A stretch of 64,000 nucleotides of DNA from CmP2 sp052084925 (GTDB lineage: Bacteria > Actinomycetota > Actinomycetes > Actinomycetales > Micrococcaceae), in contig JBQDEV010000001.1 of NCBI GenBank assembly GCA_052084925.1, positions 372,001 through 436,000 of the forward strand, in the 5' to 3' direction. Below are positions 8,368 to 17,364 of the stretch, piece by piece. A program made the translations under genes and the position numbers. The notes under the pieces were generated by a model. That model was not told the origin of the DNA. It made no database searches and was given only the letters and a program-made list of their open reading frames with translations. Each line of letters starts with the position of its first letter. Within the stretch, counting starts at the first letter, position 1.

Positions 8368-9011
8368 ACCCGCCGGAACGCCCGCGGGTAGGCCCGCCAC
8401 AGCGCCATGGTCACCACCGCGGCGAGCGCCACCTTGATCAGGTCCCCGGGAAGAAACGCGAGCGAGGTCAGCGCGGTCGGTGCCAGGCCGAGCCCGGTCA
8501 CCATCGCCTGCACCGGAATGCCGAACGCGTAGATCACCAGGATGCCGCCCACCGCGGAACCGAGAATGCTCTTCAGCCAGGTCGGGCGCACGGTCTGCGA
8601 GGCGCGCACTCCATGCACGATGAGCCCGACGACGACGGCGCCCGCGATCCAGCCGATCAGGTAGCCCACCGAAGGACCGACGAAGACGCCGAGTCCGCCG
8701 CGGCCCCCGGAGAGCACCGGCAGCCCCACCGCCACCAGGCCCAGCAGCAACACGACGGCGGCACCGCCACGCCACGGTCCGAGCACGGCTCCGGCCAACA
8801 TCACGCCCAGGGTCTGCGCGGTGATCGGCACCAGCCCGGGCACCGGAATCGCGCCCATCAGCCCGAGCGCGGCAATCAGCGCCGCGAACACCGCCACCTG
8901 CGCTACCGCCCGACCCGCACCGGCACCAGCGCCAGCACTCTCGCCGACGTCGGGGACCCCCTGGGGGCCGTGAGAGTTCGATGTTGCCGGAGTCGCCGGA
9001 GAAGACGTCAT
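8364..9011 (-). CDS. bioY: Biotin transporter substrate-binding subunit BioY
   Basis: A 215-aa multi-helix membrane protein with the BioY signatures: ITAQTLGVMLAGAVLGPWRG, GRGGLGVFVGPSVGYLIGW and the late FLPGDLIKVALAA. BioY binds biotin with high affinity and works with the EcfA and EcfT proteins encoded further down the operon. The N-terminal 35 residues are an extra Gly/Ala/Pro-rich tail. It is the promoter-proximal gene of a five-gene operon (bioY, ligase, thiolase, ecfA, ecfT) and faces bioQ across a region with two BioQ-type palindromes, so biotin-dependent repression is likely. Confidence 0.92.
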   Translation of the reverse strand: MTSSPATPATSNSHGPQGVPDVGESAGAGAGAGRAVAQVAVFAALIAALGLMGAIPVPGLVPITAQTLGVMLAGAVLGPWRGGAAVVLLLGLVAVGLPVLSGGRGGLGVFVGPSVGYLIGWIAGAVVVGLIVHGVRASQTVRPTWLKSILGSAVGGILVIYAFGIPVQAMVTGLGLAPTALTSLAFLPGDLIKVALAAVVTMALWRAYPRAFRRV

Positions 9012-9061
9012 GGATGCTCCTGGTCAAGATGTGGTGAAACGTGAGTGGAATCCACCGTTGC

Positions 9062-9088
9062 TGAACAGTGTTCAATGAACGGTGTTCA
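9062..9088. promoter_or_regulatory. Tandem BioQ operator palindromes
   Basis: Two perfect 13-bp palindromes, TGAACAGTGTTCA at 9062-9074 and TGAACGGTGTTCA at 9076-9088, are separated by one base. Both fit TGAAC-N3-GTTCA, close to the operator described for the TetR-type regulator BioQ in corynebacteria and mycobacteria. They lie between bioY (start 9011) and bioQ (start 9104), so bound repressor could control both directions. Confidence 0.82.
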
Positions 9089-9103
9089 GTACACTGTAGA
9101 ACC

Positions 9104-9703
9104 ATGGCACGACACAGCACAACACCGGCGATCTCAGTGGAGTCCCTCGTCGGCACCGCGCTGCAGATTCTGCAGGACTACGGGCTGGCGGATCTCTCCA
9201 TGCGCCGCGTGGCCGGCCAGCTCGGCGTCCAGCCCAGTGCCCTGTACTGGCACGTGCCCGACAAGCAGTCGCTCTTGGCGCTGGTCTGCGATCGGATTCT
9301 CGACGACGTCGCCGTCCCCGAACTCACCGGCGACTGGCGCGACGACGTCCGCACGCGCGCCCTACTGCTCCACGATGCCCTGCTCGTCACCCGCGACGCC
9401 GCGGAACTCACCGCTTCGGTCGTGGCGCTCGGCACCGGCGGACACCGGCTGCGCGAGCTGATTCACGACGCCGCCGGCGGGTCCAGCCAGCCCGGCCAGC
9501 CCGAAGAGCCCGAACAGCCCGAACAGCCAGCCGACACCGCGGTCCTCATCGACGCATTGGTCGCTCTCCTCCTCGGCGACGCCATGATCGCTCAGCAACG
9601 CAGCCAGGCGCAGCGTCTCGGGCTACTTCCCCCGGAACCCGAATTGGAGCACACCTCGGCCTCAGTCGACTTTTCCTCCCGATTCGCCCTGCTGCTCCGT
9701 TAG
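9104..9703 (+). CDS. bioQ: TetR-family biotin regulator BioQ
   Basis: The 199-aa protein has an N-terminal TetR helix-turn-helix (LSMRRVAGQLGVQPSALYWHV, residues about 28-48), the segment shared by TetR and BioQ-type proteins. Divergent placement from bioY with two TGAAC-N3-GTTCA sites between them supports the BioQ call. Known BioQ proteins repress biotin synthesis and uptake genes. A longer frame starting at 9068 would put the operators inside the gene, so the ATG at 9104 is chosen. A run of Pro/Glu/Gln around residues 125-145 is a low-complexity linker. The 3' end overlaps the BCCT gene tail to tail by 42 bp. Confidence 0.85.
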   Translation: MARHSTTPAISVESLVGTALQILQDYGLADLSMRRVAGQLGVQPSALYWHVPDKQSLLALVCDRILDDVAVPELTGDWRDDVRTRALLLHDALLVTRDAAELTASVVALGTGGHRLRELIHDAAGGSSQPGQPEEPEQPEQPADTAVLIDALVALLLGDAMIAQQRSQAQRLGLLPPEPELEHTSASVDFSSRFALLLR

Positions 9704-11872
9704 CGCCGGGGTCAGCACCGAGGCGGCCTGGTTTTCCGCGGAATACACCAGGAACCCGAGGTGCGCCTCATACCGGTCCAACACGTCGTCGATAATTTGC
9801 TGAACCGTCAGACCCATCAGGTCGTAGCCCTCGGATCCGGTCTGCGTGAACACCTCAACCCGGTAGTAGAAATCCTGGCCCGGGGCCATGCGGCTACCGA
9901 AGCGCGGCACCGGCGTCGCGACCGCCGCCACCCGGTAGGAGAAGTGCCGCTCCACGGCCATATCGACCCGCACCATGAACGTCGGCAGCTCGGTTTCCTC
10001 GTCCATGTCCCGATCCAGCGTCACCGAGTATCCCAGCTTGTCGAACTCAGCCGACACCGCGGTCAGCGCCTCGTCCACGTCTTCGGCAAGGAAGACGGCG
10101 ACCTGCTTTTTCGAGGGGTACGAGCGCAGAGAGGCCAGCCGCTGCCGCCAGGTCCGCTCGGGCACGCCACCACCATGCACGGCACGAGTTTGACGACGAC
10201 GCACCTGACCCTCTCGCTCGGCTCGCTCCATGCGCAGCACCTTCGAGAATGACGCCATCACCAGATAGGCGATCACCGTCACTGGCAGCGCGAAAATCAG
10301 CGTCGCGTACTCCATCGTGGTCACGCCGCCGGCCACCAGCATCGCCACGGTGAGCACTGCGGTCACCACAGCCCAAAAGATGCGTAGCCACTTCGGGCCG
10401 TCATCGGCCGGATCCGGTATCGAGGAGGAGAAGTTCGACATCACCATCGCCCCGGAGTTCGCTGAAGTCAGGTAGAACAGCAACCCGGAGAGCGTGGCCA
10501 GCCCCACCAGGAACATCGCGCCCGGGAACATCTCCAGCAGCTCATACCAACCCTGCTCCGGTGAGGCCATCGCTCGGTCCGCGAAGTCCATATTGCCGTT
10601 GACCATCACCTCGAACAACGCCGAGTTGCCGAAGACGGTCACGATCAGGAAGTCACACAGCACCGGCACCGTAATCGCCGCGATCACGAATTCCCGCAGG
10701 GTCCGCCCCCGCGAAATCCGCGCCAGGAACAGCCCAACAAAGGGGCCCCACGCCATCCAGAACGCCCAGAAGAACAGCGTCCAGCCAGACATCCACTCCG
10801 CGCCGTTGGTCTCATAGCCGAAGGTCTGCAGTGTCCGCCCGGGCAACGTGACAATAAACCGGCCGATGTTCTCGACGATCCCATTGAGGAGAAAAGCGGT
10901 CTGACCGGAGAACAGAATGTAGAGAATCAGCGCACCGGCGGACCAAAGGTTTAGCTCCGAGATCACCCGAATACCCTTGTCAACACCGGAGGTGCACGCA
11001 GCGATGGTGAGCACGACGGCGACGACGACGAGCGCGATCTGCAGCGGAAGCCCCTCCGGAAGGCCAAACAACGTGGAGAAACCGACGGAGAGCAGCACCA
11101 CGCCGATGCCCATCGAGGTGGCCACGCCAAACACGGTGCCCACCAGGGTAATGATGTCCAAGGTGTCGCCCAGCTTGCCGCGAACCCGCTTGCCCAGCAG
11201 CGGATACAGTGCGGCGCGCACGCTCAGCGGCATGCCCCAGCGGTAGGCGAAGTACCCCATCGCCATCCCCAGCAGCGCATACATCGACCAGCCGGCCACA
11301 CCGTAGTGGAACATGGTCCACACCACCGCATCATTCGCAGCCTCCATCGTCTGTCCCTCGCCGGTGGGCGGGGAGATGTACTGAGTGATGGGCCCGGTGA
11401 CCGAGTAGAAGAGCATGTCGATGCCCACCCCGGCAGCGAACAGCATGGCCACCCAGGTAAAGAGCTTGTACTGGGGTCGCGACTGGTCCGGCCCGAGCCG
11501 AACGCTGCCTTCCTTAGACAGCGCCACCCACAGCACGAAAACGATCACGATCGTTACCGTGAGCACGTAGTACCACCCCAAATTCACGGCAATCCAGTCC
11601 ACTACCGACTTCATGACGGTCGAGGCGTTGCCCGGGGCCACGATGGCCCAGGTGGAGAACGCCAGAATGACCAGCGAGGAGATGATCAGCACCGATTTAT
11701 TGACCTTCGGACCGTGACCGCCTGTCCCGAGGTCCTCCGCCAGCTTCACCGGCCCCTTCGACATCTCGGTCGAGTCGATCGGAGGCTTATTCTCGTCGTT
11801 AGGCAAGGGACGACGGCGGGGCGTACCGCCGAATTGGCTCCGGTCGAAAGGCTGGTCGGCTGATTGAGTCAT
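9662..11872 (-). CDS. BCCT-family choline/betaine transporter (BetT-like, with C-terminal regulatory domain)
   Basis: A 736-aa protein with a hydrophilic N-terminus of about 60 residues, twelve predicted helices and the BCCT signature WTLFFWAFWMAWGPFVGLF followed by ARISRGRTLREF. After the membrane core comes a cytosolic domain of about 170 residues (from QVAVFLAEDVDEALT to YEAHLGFLVYS) like that of long BetT choline carriers, where it tunes osmotic activation. Substrate is most likely choline or a betaine, driven by proton or sodium. The ATG at 11872 follows AAGGATTT. Betaine synthesis genes are not adjacent; the ProWX system at the other end of the window may serve related solutes. Confidence 0.88.
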   Translation of the reverse strand: MTQSADQPFDRSQFGGTPRRRPLPNDENKPPIDSTEMSKGPVKLAEDLGTGGHGPKVNKSVLIISSLVILAFSTWAIVAPGNASTVMKSVVDWIAVNLGWYYVLTVTIVIVFVLWVALSKEGSVRLGPDQSRPQYKLFTWVAMLFAAGVGIDMLFYSVTGPITQYISPPTGEGQTMEAANDAVVWTMFHYGVAGWSMYALLGMAMGYFAYRWGMPLSVRAALYPLLGKRVRGKLGDTLDIITLVGTVFGVATSMGIGVVLLSVGFSTLFGLPEGLPLQIALVVVAVVLTIAACTSGVDKGIRVISELNLWSAGALILYILFSGQTAFLLNGIVENIGRFIVTLPGRTLQTFGYETNGAEWMSGWTLFFWAFWMAWGPFVGLFLARISRGRTLREFVIAAITVPVLCDFLIVTVFGNSALFEVMVNGNMDFADRAMASPEQGWYELLEMFPGAMFLVGLATLSGLLFYLTSANSGAMVMSNFSSSIPDPADDGPKWLRIFWAVVTAVLTVAMLVAGGVTTMEYATLIFALPVTVIAYLVMASFSKVLRMERAEREGQVRRRQTRAVHGGGVPERTWRQRLASLRSYPSKKQVAVFLAEDVDEALTAVSAEFDKLGYSVTLDRDMDEETELPTFMVRVDMAVERHFSYRVAAVATPVPRFGSRMAPGQDFYYRVEVFTQTGSEGYDLMGLTVQQIIDDVLDRYEAHLGFLVYSAENQAASVLTPALTEQQGESGGKVD

Positions 11873-12232
11873 AAATCCTTGTCCTTGGGTGCATCGCGGC
11901 CGCGCCGCACACCGGCAGCAAGGCCGAAAGCGATTGTACAGCCATTTATCCGAAAAAGTACAATCCCTCAAAGACAATCTACAGTGATCTATTTCACAGT
12001 ATTTATTGACTTTCTTTATTTCGTTCATCGTGAGTGTTTCTTGACGACGACGAACCACCCGACGCCCAGCCCCGTGATCTCAACCCAGCGAGCGCGCCGC
12101 CAGGACCGTGGCGTCAGCGCCCCACAGTTCGATACACCCAGCCGCCAAGACAACCCCGACCCAAAATTATTTCAAGACATGAAGTATCTCCGGTATTTGT
12201 TCACCGGCACCTTGCCAGCATCAGCCCGAGGC
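11873..12232. promoter_or_regulatory. AT-rich intergenic region upstream of the BCCT gene, with an inverted repeat
   Basis: This 360-bp gap is clearly more AT-rich than its surroundings around 11930-12050. GATTGTAC at 11932-11939 and GTACAATC at 11958-11965 form perfect 8-bp inverted arms about 26 bp apart centre to centre. Read on the minus strand, TTGTAC and TACAAT could serve as -35 and -10 elements at 19-bp spacing for the transporter. I see no open frame with a ribosome site in the rest of the gap. Confidence 0.4.
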
Positions 12233-12658
12233 TCACGACGACGGCGGCCCCGACATGATCCGCAGGCCGGGTTTGCGCTGGTGCACCGTGAGATAGCAGA
12301 GCCCCTGGTCTCCCGCCTGAAACCCCCGCGTCGAGTGCCGAGGCAGCCACACGATGTCGCCCTCGACCAGCGCCACCTCCGCCGGTTCGTCGTCGATGTG
12401 CGTCAGCAGCACCCCCGCCCCGCGCAGCACCGTGATCAGCACGTCCAGCTCCGGCCCTGCGTGCGCCGCGATGGCGTCCCCCGGAGGCAGCACGATCACG
12501 TTGGAATCCAAATCCCGAGCGGGCCGGTCGAGGTTCCACGCCGCCCCGCCCTGGGGAGTCACGGCATTCGCCGCCTCCCGGTCATCCATGAGCTTCTTCG
12601 CATTCGTCAGCACCTCAGGAGTTTCGGTCGTTTCGGGACCTTCAGGGATCAAAGCCAT
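12233..12658 (-). CDS. Cupin-domain protein
   Basis: The 141-aa protein is a single small beta-barrel: the segment PPGDAIAAHAGPELDVLI followed by VEGDIVWLPRHSTRGFQ resembles the two cupin motifs. The first motif keeps one His and a Glu but not the full HxH metal set, so metal binding is uncertain. No catalytic role can be assigned. It is divergent, 36 bp apart, from the SRPBCC gene. Confidence 0.7.
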   Translation of the reverse strand: MALIPEGPETTETPEVLTNAKKLMDDREAANAVTPQGGAAWNLDRPARDLDSNVIVLPPGDAIAAHAGPELDVLITVLRGAGVLLTHIDDEPAEVALVEGDIVWLPRHSTRGFQAGDQGLCYLTVHQRKPGLRIMSGPPSS

Positions 12659-12694
12659 ATCTGAACCCTAGCCTCCACCCCCTAGACTGGCTCC

Positions 12695-13282
12695 ATGCCT
12701 GACACCGACGACCGCGCGTCCGACCACGAGCACGAACCCGAGCACGAGCACCGCATCAATCCCGACACGGGCCTGCCCCAGACCTCACCCCAGGCCGCCT
12801 GGCCCGAGCGGGTGGAGGCCGGGTCCATGGCGATCAGTTACGCGATCACCGTGAACGCCAACGCCGACGAGTTGTGGCGCCTCCTCGCCGACCCGCACCG
12901 TCACCACGAGGTCGACGGCTCCGGCACCGTGAAGCCGAAAGTCACTGGCCCGCACCAGCTCAGCGTGGGCGACGAGTTCTCGGTGCACATGGTGATGTAC
13001 CGGGTGCCCTACGTGATGAAGCTGGTCACCACCGCCGCCGAGCCCGGCCGTCTCATCGAGTGGAAGCACCCGGGCGGGCACCGCTGGCGCTGGGAGTTCG
13101 AAACGCTCGACAACGACACCAACGACGCCGAGACCACCCCCCGCACCCGGGTGACCGAGACCTTCGACTACAGGCGGGTGAAGCCCGTGGTGGCCCGCGG
13201 CTACCGACTGCTGCGCCGCACCAACGAGAACGACAAAGGCATCCGCTCCTCGCTCACCCGCCTGGCCGGTCGCTACCTCTAG
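12695..13282 (+). CDS. SRPBCC-superfamily (polyketide cyclase/START-like) protein
   Basis: A 195-aa cytoplasmic protein. After a His/Glu-rich tail (residues 8-22) comes the SRPBCC fold start AISYAITVNANADELWRLL and later PGRLIEWKHPGGHRWRWEF and TRVTETFDY, matching the hydrophobic-cavity family that binds small lipophilic molecules. No specific ligand is suggested. The C-terminus is basic. The short divergent gap shared with the cupin gene allows co-regulation. Confidence 0.7.
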   Translation: MPDTDDRASDHEHEPEHEHRINPDTGLPQTSPQAAWPERVEAGSMAISYAITVNANADELWRLLADPHRHHEVDGSGTVKPKVTGPHQLSVGDEFSVHMVMYRVPYVMKLVTTAAEPGRLIEWKHPGGHRWRWEFETLDNDTNDAETTPRTRVTETFDYRRVKPVVARGYRLLRRTNENDKGIRSSLTRLAGRYL

Positions 13283-13316
13283 CGTTGTGCCGGATCAGCA
13301 CCTGGTCAGCACCGGC

Positions 13317-13994
13317 TCACCGCAGCAGTCCGAGTCGCAGAGCGCGCAGCACTGCATTCGTCCGGTCGCGGGCGCCGAGCTTGAGCAGGATCGCCGACAC
13401 GTGGTTCTTCACGGTGCCCTCGGCCAGGAACAGCACCCCCGCAATATCCCGGTTGCCGTATCCCTCGGCCATCAGCCGCAACACTTCGAGTTCCCGGTCG
13501 GTGAGTTCGGCCGCCGGCCCGACGTCGTGAGCGCCCGTTCGCGTATCCGGAAGTTCCCGCAGCGCCCGTAGCATCCGGTCGGTGATCGAGGGTGCGATGA
13601 ACGTTCCGCCGGCGGCCAGGGTCTCTACGGCGCGGGTGAGCTGCTCAACGGTCACATCCTTCAGCAGATAGCCGCGCGCCCCGGACCGCAGCGCCTGGAG
13701 CACCAGCGTGTCGTCGTCGAAGGTGGTGAGCACCAGTACCGGCAGCACCGGCTTCCCTTCGTGCTCCGCCCCGCCCTGTTCCCTCTCCGCCAGCTGTTCC
13801 AGCGTCCAGATCCCGTCGTAGCGGGGCATCCGCAGGTCCAGCAGCACCACGTCGGGGTGGGTCCGGTCGATCACGTCGAGGGCGACCTGACCGTCGTCGG
13901 CCTCGCCCACCACCTCGACGTCGGCGATGTCGAGCAGGGTGCGGATCCCCTGCCGCACCAGCGTCTGGTCGTCGACCACCACCACCCGCGTCAT
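13317..13994 (-). CDS. NarL/FixJ-family response regulator
   Basis: A 225-aa regulator with a receiver domain (VVVDDQ at the start, phosphoacceptor Asp53 in LLDLRMPRYDG, Lys in YLLKDV) and a LuxR-type helix-turn-helix (LTDRELEVLRLMAEGYGNRD, TVKNHVSAILLKLGARDR). It overlaps the sensor kinase gene by 4 bp, so the two form a two-component system. The downstream membrane proteins with PH domains lie upstream in transcription order and may share the transcript. The signal is unknown. Confidence 0.9.
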   Translation of the reverse strand: MTRVVVVDDQTLVRQGIRTLLDIADVEVVGEADDGQVALDVIDRTHPDVVLLDLRMPRYDGIWTLEQLAEREQGGAEHEGKPVLPVLVLTTFDDDTLVLQALRSGARGYLLKDVTVEQLTRAVETLAAGGTFIAPSITDRMLRALRELPDTRTGAHDVGPAAELTDRELEVLRLMAEGYGNRDIAGVLFLAEGTVKNHVSAILLKLGARDRTNAVLRALRLGLLR

Positions 13995-15121
13995 CGCGCC
14001 GGCACCCGGGCTGTCACCCGGAACCCGCCTGCTCCGCCTGTTCCATCCACGCTCACACTGCCGCCGAGCGCCTCGAATCGCTCGCGCAGCCCGCGCAGCC
14101 CGTTGCCCGGCTCGGGATGCAGGTCCCCCACGCCGTCGTCCTCGGCGCGCAACACCGTCTCCAGTTCACTCCGCCCTTCCGAATCCTCCGCCGTCACGGC
14201 GATGCGCAGCCGTCGCGCCTGGGCGTGCCGCAGCGTGTTCGTCAGGATCTCCTGCACGCCGCGCACCAGGGCGGTCTGCTGGGGCTCATCCACCCGCACC
14301 GCCTCGTCCACCTCAATTGTGACGTCGAGGTCGGGCAGATCGCGGGCCATGCTGCGCAGCGCCTCCGTAAGGTCCGATGGCGTCTGGCGTAGCTCCCCCA
14401 CCGTGGTGCGCACGCTGTCGAGCAGCTCGCGGGCCACCCGGTCGGCACGGTCAATATGATCGACGGCGCGGTCGCCGCGGCGGTGCCGCGCCGCCTCCAG
14501 CTCGAGGGTGAGCACCGTGAGCTGGTGCCCCATCGTGTCGTGCAGTTCGCGGGAGATCCGCAGCCGCTCCTCGGTCCGCGTGGATTCCGAGAGCAGCACC
14601 GTGGCCGCGCGCAGCTCCACATGCGCCTCGGCGAGCTGCTGCCGCAGCGCCATCTCCCGCATCAAGGTGGCCGAGCTGAGCACCGTGGCCGCCTGAATGA
14701 GCAGGTAGAACCCAAGCAGCAGCCACCCCTCCAGCAGTGGGAAGCCGAACAGCAGCGACCCCGCCCCGAGCACCGCACAGTTCGCGACAATCAGCAGTGC
14801 GGATCCCCACAGCGGCACCTGCCCCACACTGACGGCGGCCGTGATCACCAGCAGAATCGGCACCAGCCCCATGCCCGGCAGCGTCAGTAACACCGCCCAC
14901 GACACCACCACCGCCACCGCGAGTAGCACCCGCGCCGCCACCGGACGGTGACTCCAGCTCGCCGAGAGCCCCACGCACACCAGGTAGCCCAGGTACAGCA
15001 CCACCCAGGCAGGTCGCGGCAGGAGGGGGTCGACGTACCCGAGCAACGCTGGCAGGCCCACCATGACGGCGACGACCACCATGGTCAGCCCCGCCCAGAT
15101 CCCGGTCTTGGTTTCCCGCAT
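13991..15121 (-). CDS. NarL-type sensor histidine kinase
   Basis: A 376-aa membrane kinase. About five hydrophobic helices occupy residues 8-150, then the HisKA_3 motif RISRELHDTMGHQLTVL holds the phosphoacceptor His, and the C-terminal ATPase lobe carries DDGVGDLHPEPGNGLRGL. There is no sizeable extracellular domain, so sensing may be within the membrane, as in intramembrane kinases of the LiaS/DesK kind. The ATG at 15121 is chosen because the longer frame runs into the preceding gene. It is co-transcribed with the response regulator at 13317. Confidence 0.88.
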   Translation of the reverse strand: MRETKTGIWAGLTMVVVAVMVGLPALLGYVDPLLPRPAWVVLYLGYLVCVGLSASWSHRPVAARVLLAVAVVVSWAVLLTLPGMGLVPILLVITAAVSVGQVPLWGSALLIVANCAVLGAGSLLFGFPLLEGWLLLGFYLLIQAATVLSSATLMREMALRQQLAEAHVELRAATVLLSESTRTEERLRISRELHDTMGHQLTVLTLELEAARHRRGDRAVDHIDRADRVARELLDSVRTTVGELRQTPSDLTEALRSMARDLPDLDVTIEVDEAVRVDEPQQTALVRGVQEILTNTLRHAQARRLRIAVTAEDSEGRSELETVLRAEDDGVGDLHPEPGNGLRGLRERFEALGGSVSVDGTGGAGGFRVTARVPAR

Positions 15122-15131
15122 GGCTTCGAGT

Positions 15132-16748
15132 CTAGGCCCGGCGCCCGGAAGCACGGGCAGCAGGCTCAAGGAACGGTTCAAGAAGTCCCGGCGCCGCCTG
15201 CCGGGCCAGGTCGAGGCTGTCTCGCGCATCGACGTCGACGGCGTCGTACCGGCCGTCGCCCGCCGCGGTCATCGCGGCCACAGTGCGCAGTTTCAGTCGC
15301 CGCTGGAAGAGCGATTCGCGGATCATGATCGTGCTGACGGCGGAGCGTTGCAACACCGCCGTCGTCCGATTCAGCGCCCCCGACCGGGTGATGAGATAGT
15401 CGTCGGTGAGCCGATGCCCCAGCGCCCGGTATCCGGCCACCGCCAGCAGCAGCCCGAGTACCCACACCCCGGCCGTCGTCCCGAACACCAGCGTCCAGTC
15501 CAGCCACGCTAGCTCCAGCACTGGTTCCAGCAGCACACCGACGGTCAACACGGCCAGCGCCACCATAGTGGCCCACACCAGACGACGACGCAGCGCCCGG
15601 ACCGGATGCCTCCGCAGCCGCAGCGTCATCGGGTTCTCCCCACCGTCATCACCGCCATCTTCACCGCCGTCACCGCCGAGCACCTCGCCGGCCACCGCGC
15701 GCGCCCGCGACACCGGACCGCGGGGCAGCACCGCCGCCGGGTCCGCGAACGACCACGCATCCAGGCCGGTGGTGATCACGTGCGTATCGCTCACGCCCAT
15801 CCAGCGCCACAGCACCGGCTCGGTGATCGCCACCCCGCGCAGCCGATTCTCGTCGCGGTTCACCTCGCGGGTGGTGAACAGTCCCTTGCGCGTGCGCAGC
15901 ATGGTGCCGTCGCGGCTGGGGACTCGGGCCAGTTCGAAGCCCCAGTTCTCGATAACGTAGTTCACCCCCAGCCCGACCGCACCGAACGCGCCGACCGCGA
16001 CGACGGCGATCGCCACCGTGGCCGGCACACCGATCGCCTCCCAATCCGCCAGCTGCATCACGAATCCCGCCAGATCGATGCCGACGGTGCTCAGCGCCCA
16101 AAGTCCGCCCCAGAGCACACCGAGGGCCAACACATACGCCCAGATGCTGAACATGTTGTAGATGAACCAGCTCGGCTCGAACCGGGCGAGAACACGTCGC
16201 GGTGCTTCACCAGCAGCCGCCTGGGCCGGGTCTTCCGCCGTCACCGCCACCGGAGCATCGTTCAGCAACCGTTGCTGCAACTCCAGCGCATCTTCGCGAC
16301 CGAGCGCGTCCAGGGAGAACGCCGATTCTCCAGCCGCCGATTGTTGTCCGGCGCCGATGGCCACCACTCGGAGCCGAGCCACGCGGTGACGCAGCTTCGC
16401 TTCGATGTCCACGCTGCGGATCCGGTCCCGCTGCACGGAGCGGTGCTTCCGCACGAACAGCCCGGTCTTCAGCTCCACGTGCCGCGGCGACACCCGGAAT
16501 CGGGTCACGGCCCAGCGCACGATGTCGGCGAGCGCGCCGAGCACCCCGAACGCTGCCAGCCCGATCAGCGGCCACAGTTGTCCCGCGCCTGCCTCAACGT
16601 CGAACACCAGGATCGCCACCAGGGCCGGGAGTAACGCGAGCACGCTGATCACCAGGTCGACCCAGATGATGCGGGGGCTGAGTCGCTGCCATCCGGAGGT
16701 CGCTCCGGTCGTCGCCGTCGTCATGCGGGTCGTCTCTGGGGCGCTCAT
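15132..16748 (-). CDS. Membrane protein with bacterial PH domains (YdbT-like)
   Basis: A 538-aa protein with paired membrane helices separating repeated bPH_2 domains: FRVSPRHVELKTGLFVRKHR then VQRDRIRSVDIEAKLRHRV, a second copy near RTRKGLFTTREVNRDENRL, and a third near YLITRSGALNRTTAVLQR. The three-domain layout matches YdbT. The function is unknown in detail; the Bacillus YdbST pair has been linked to resistance to certain antimicrobial peptides. It overlaps its partner at 16745 by 4 bp and stands 10 bp before the sensor kinase gene. Confidence 0.82.
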   Translation of the reverse strand: MSAPETTRMTTATTGATSGWQRLSPRIIWVDLVISVLALLPALVAILVFDVEAGAGQLWPLIGLAAFGVLGALADIVRWAVTRFRVSPRHVELKTGLFVRKHRSVQRDRIRSVDIEAKLRHRVARLRVVAIGAGQQSAAGESAFSLDALGREDALELQQRLLNDAPVAVTAEDPAQAAAGEAPRRVLARFEPSWFIYNMFSIWAYVLALGVLWGGLWALSTVGIDLAGFVMQLADWEAIGVPATVAIAVVAVGAFGAVGLGVNYVIENWGFELARVPSRDGTMLRTRKGLFTTREVNRDENRLRGVAITEPVLWRWMGVSDTHVITTGLDAWSFADPAAVLPRGPVSRARAVAGEVLGGDGGEDGGDDGGENPMTLRLRRHPVRALRRRLVWATMVALAVLTVGVLLEPVLELAWLDWTLVFGTTAGVWVLGLLLAVAGYRALGHRLTDDYLITRSGALNRTTAVLQRSAVSTIMIRESLFQRRLKLRTVAAMTAAGDGRYDAVDVDARDSLDLARQAAPGLLEPFLEPAARASGRRA

Positions 16749-17296
16749 GTCGCATCTCCGGGGGTCTGCTGGGTGATCTGTGTCAGCTCTTCGGCCAAGC
16801 GGGTCGCCGTGGCGTGGTCCAGTCCGCCGATGTCGATGGCACCGTAGGAGGAAGCGGTGGTGACGCGTAGCGTGGCCAACCCCAGCATCTGCTCGATCGG
16901 GCCGCGCACCGCGTCCACCGTCTGCACACGCGACAGCGGCGCCGCCCGCCATTCCTGCACCACCCAGCCGCTGCGGGCGTAGACCGCTTCTCCGGTGGTC
17001 TCCCAGCGATGCACCCGGTAGCGCACCAGCGGTTCGACGACGACGGCGACCACCAGCAGCAGCGTCGCCACGCCGATCGCGGCCAGCGTCCACGGCCGCC
17101 CGGCCTCCCACCAGAAGAAGACGACGACAGTCGCGGCGAGCAGCGGCACCATGAGGATCACCGACTGCAGCATCCACCAGCCGATGGCGCGGCGCTGGAC
17201 CCGGTGCTCCGGTAGCCGCAATCGGAGCGCCACGCGCTGGTCATCGTGCTGATCTTCGCGCGGGTGTCCTGAAACTGTGTCGGCAGTGGTGTTCAT
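16745..17296 (-). CDS. Membrane protein with bacterial PH domain (YdbS-like)
   Basis: The 183-aa product has two membrane helices (residues about 40-90) and a single bPH_2 domain: YRVHRWETTGEAVYARSG, LSRVQTVDAVRGPIEQMLG and LRVTTASSYGAIDIGGL. This is the usual YdbS layout, and it is paired by a 4-bp overlap with the YdbT-like gene. It is the first gene of a probable four-gene unit ending with the two-component system. Confidence 0.82.
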   Translation of the reverse strand: MNTTADTVSGHPREDQHDDQRVALRLRLPEHRVQRRAIGWWMLQSVILMVPLLAATVVVFFWWEAGRPWTLAAIGVATLLLVVAVVVEPLVRYRVHRWETTGEAVYARSGWVVQEWRAAPLSRVQTVDAVRGPIEQMLGLATLRVTTASSYGAIDIGGLDHATATRLAEELTQITQQTPGDAT

Positions 17297-17364
17297 GTTT
17301 TCACTCTAGGAATCCAAGCGCGCCCGCACAGGTGCCGCTGGTCATGCTTTCGTCGGTCGTGTCA

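Noticed and set aside
9485..9540. Repeat-like Pro/Glu/Gln run in bioQ
   Set aside because: It is low-complexity coding sequence, in frame and in a linker position, not an independent repeat element.
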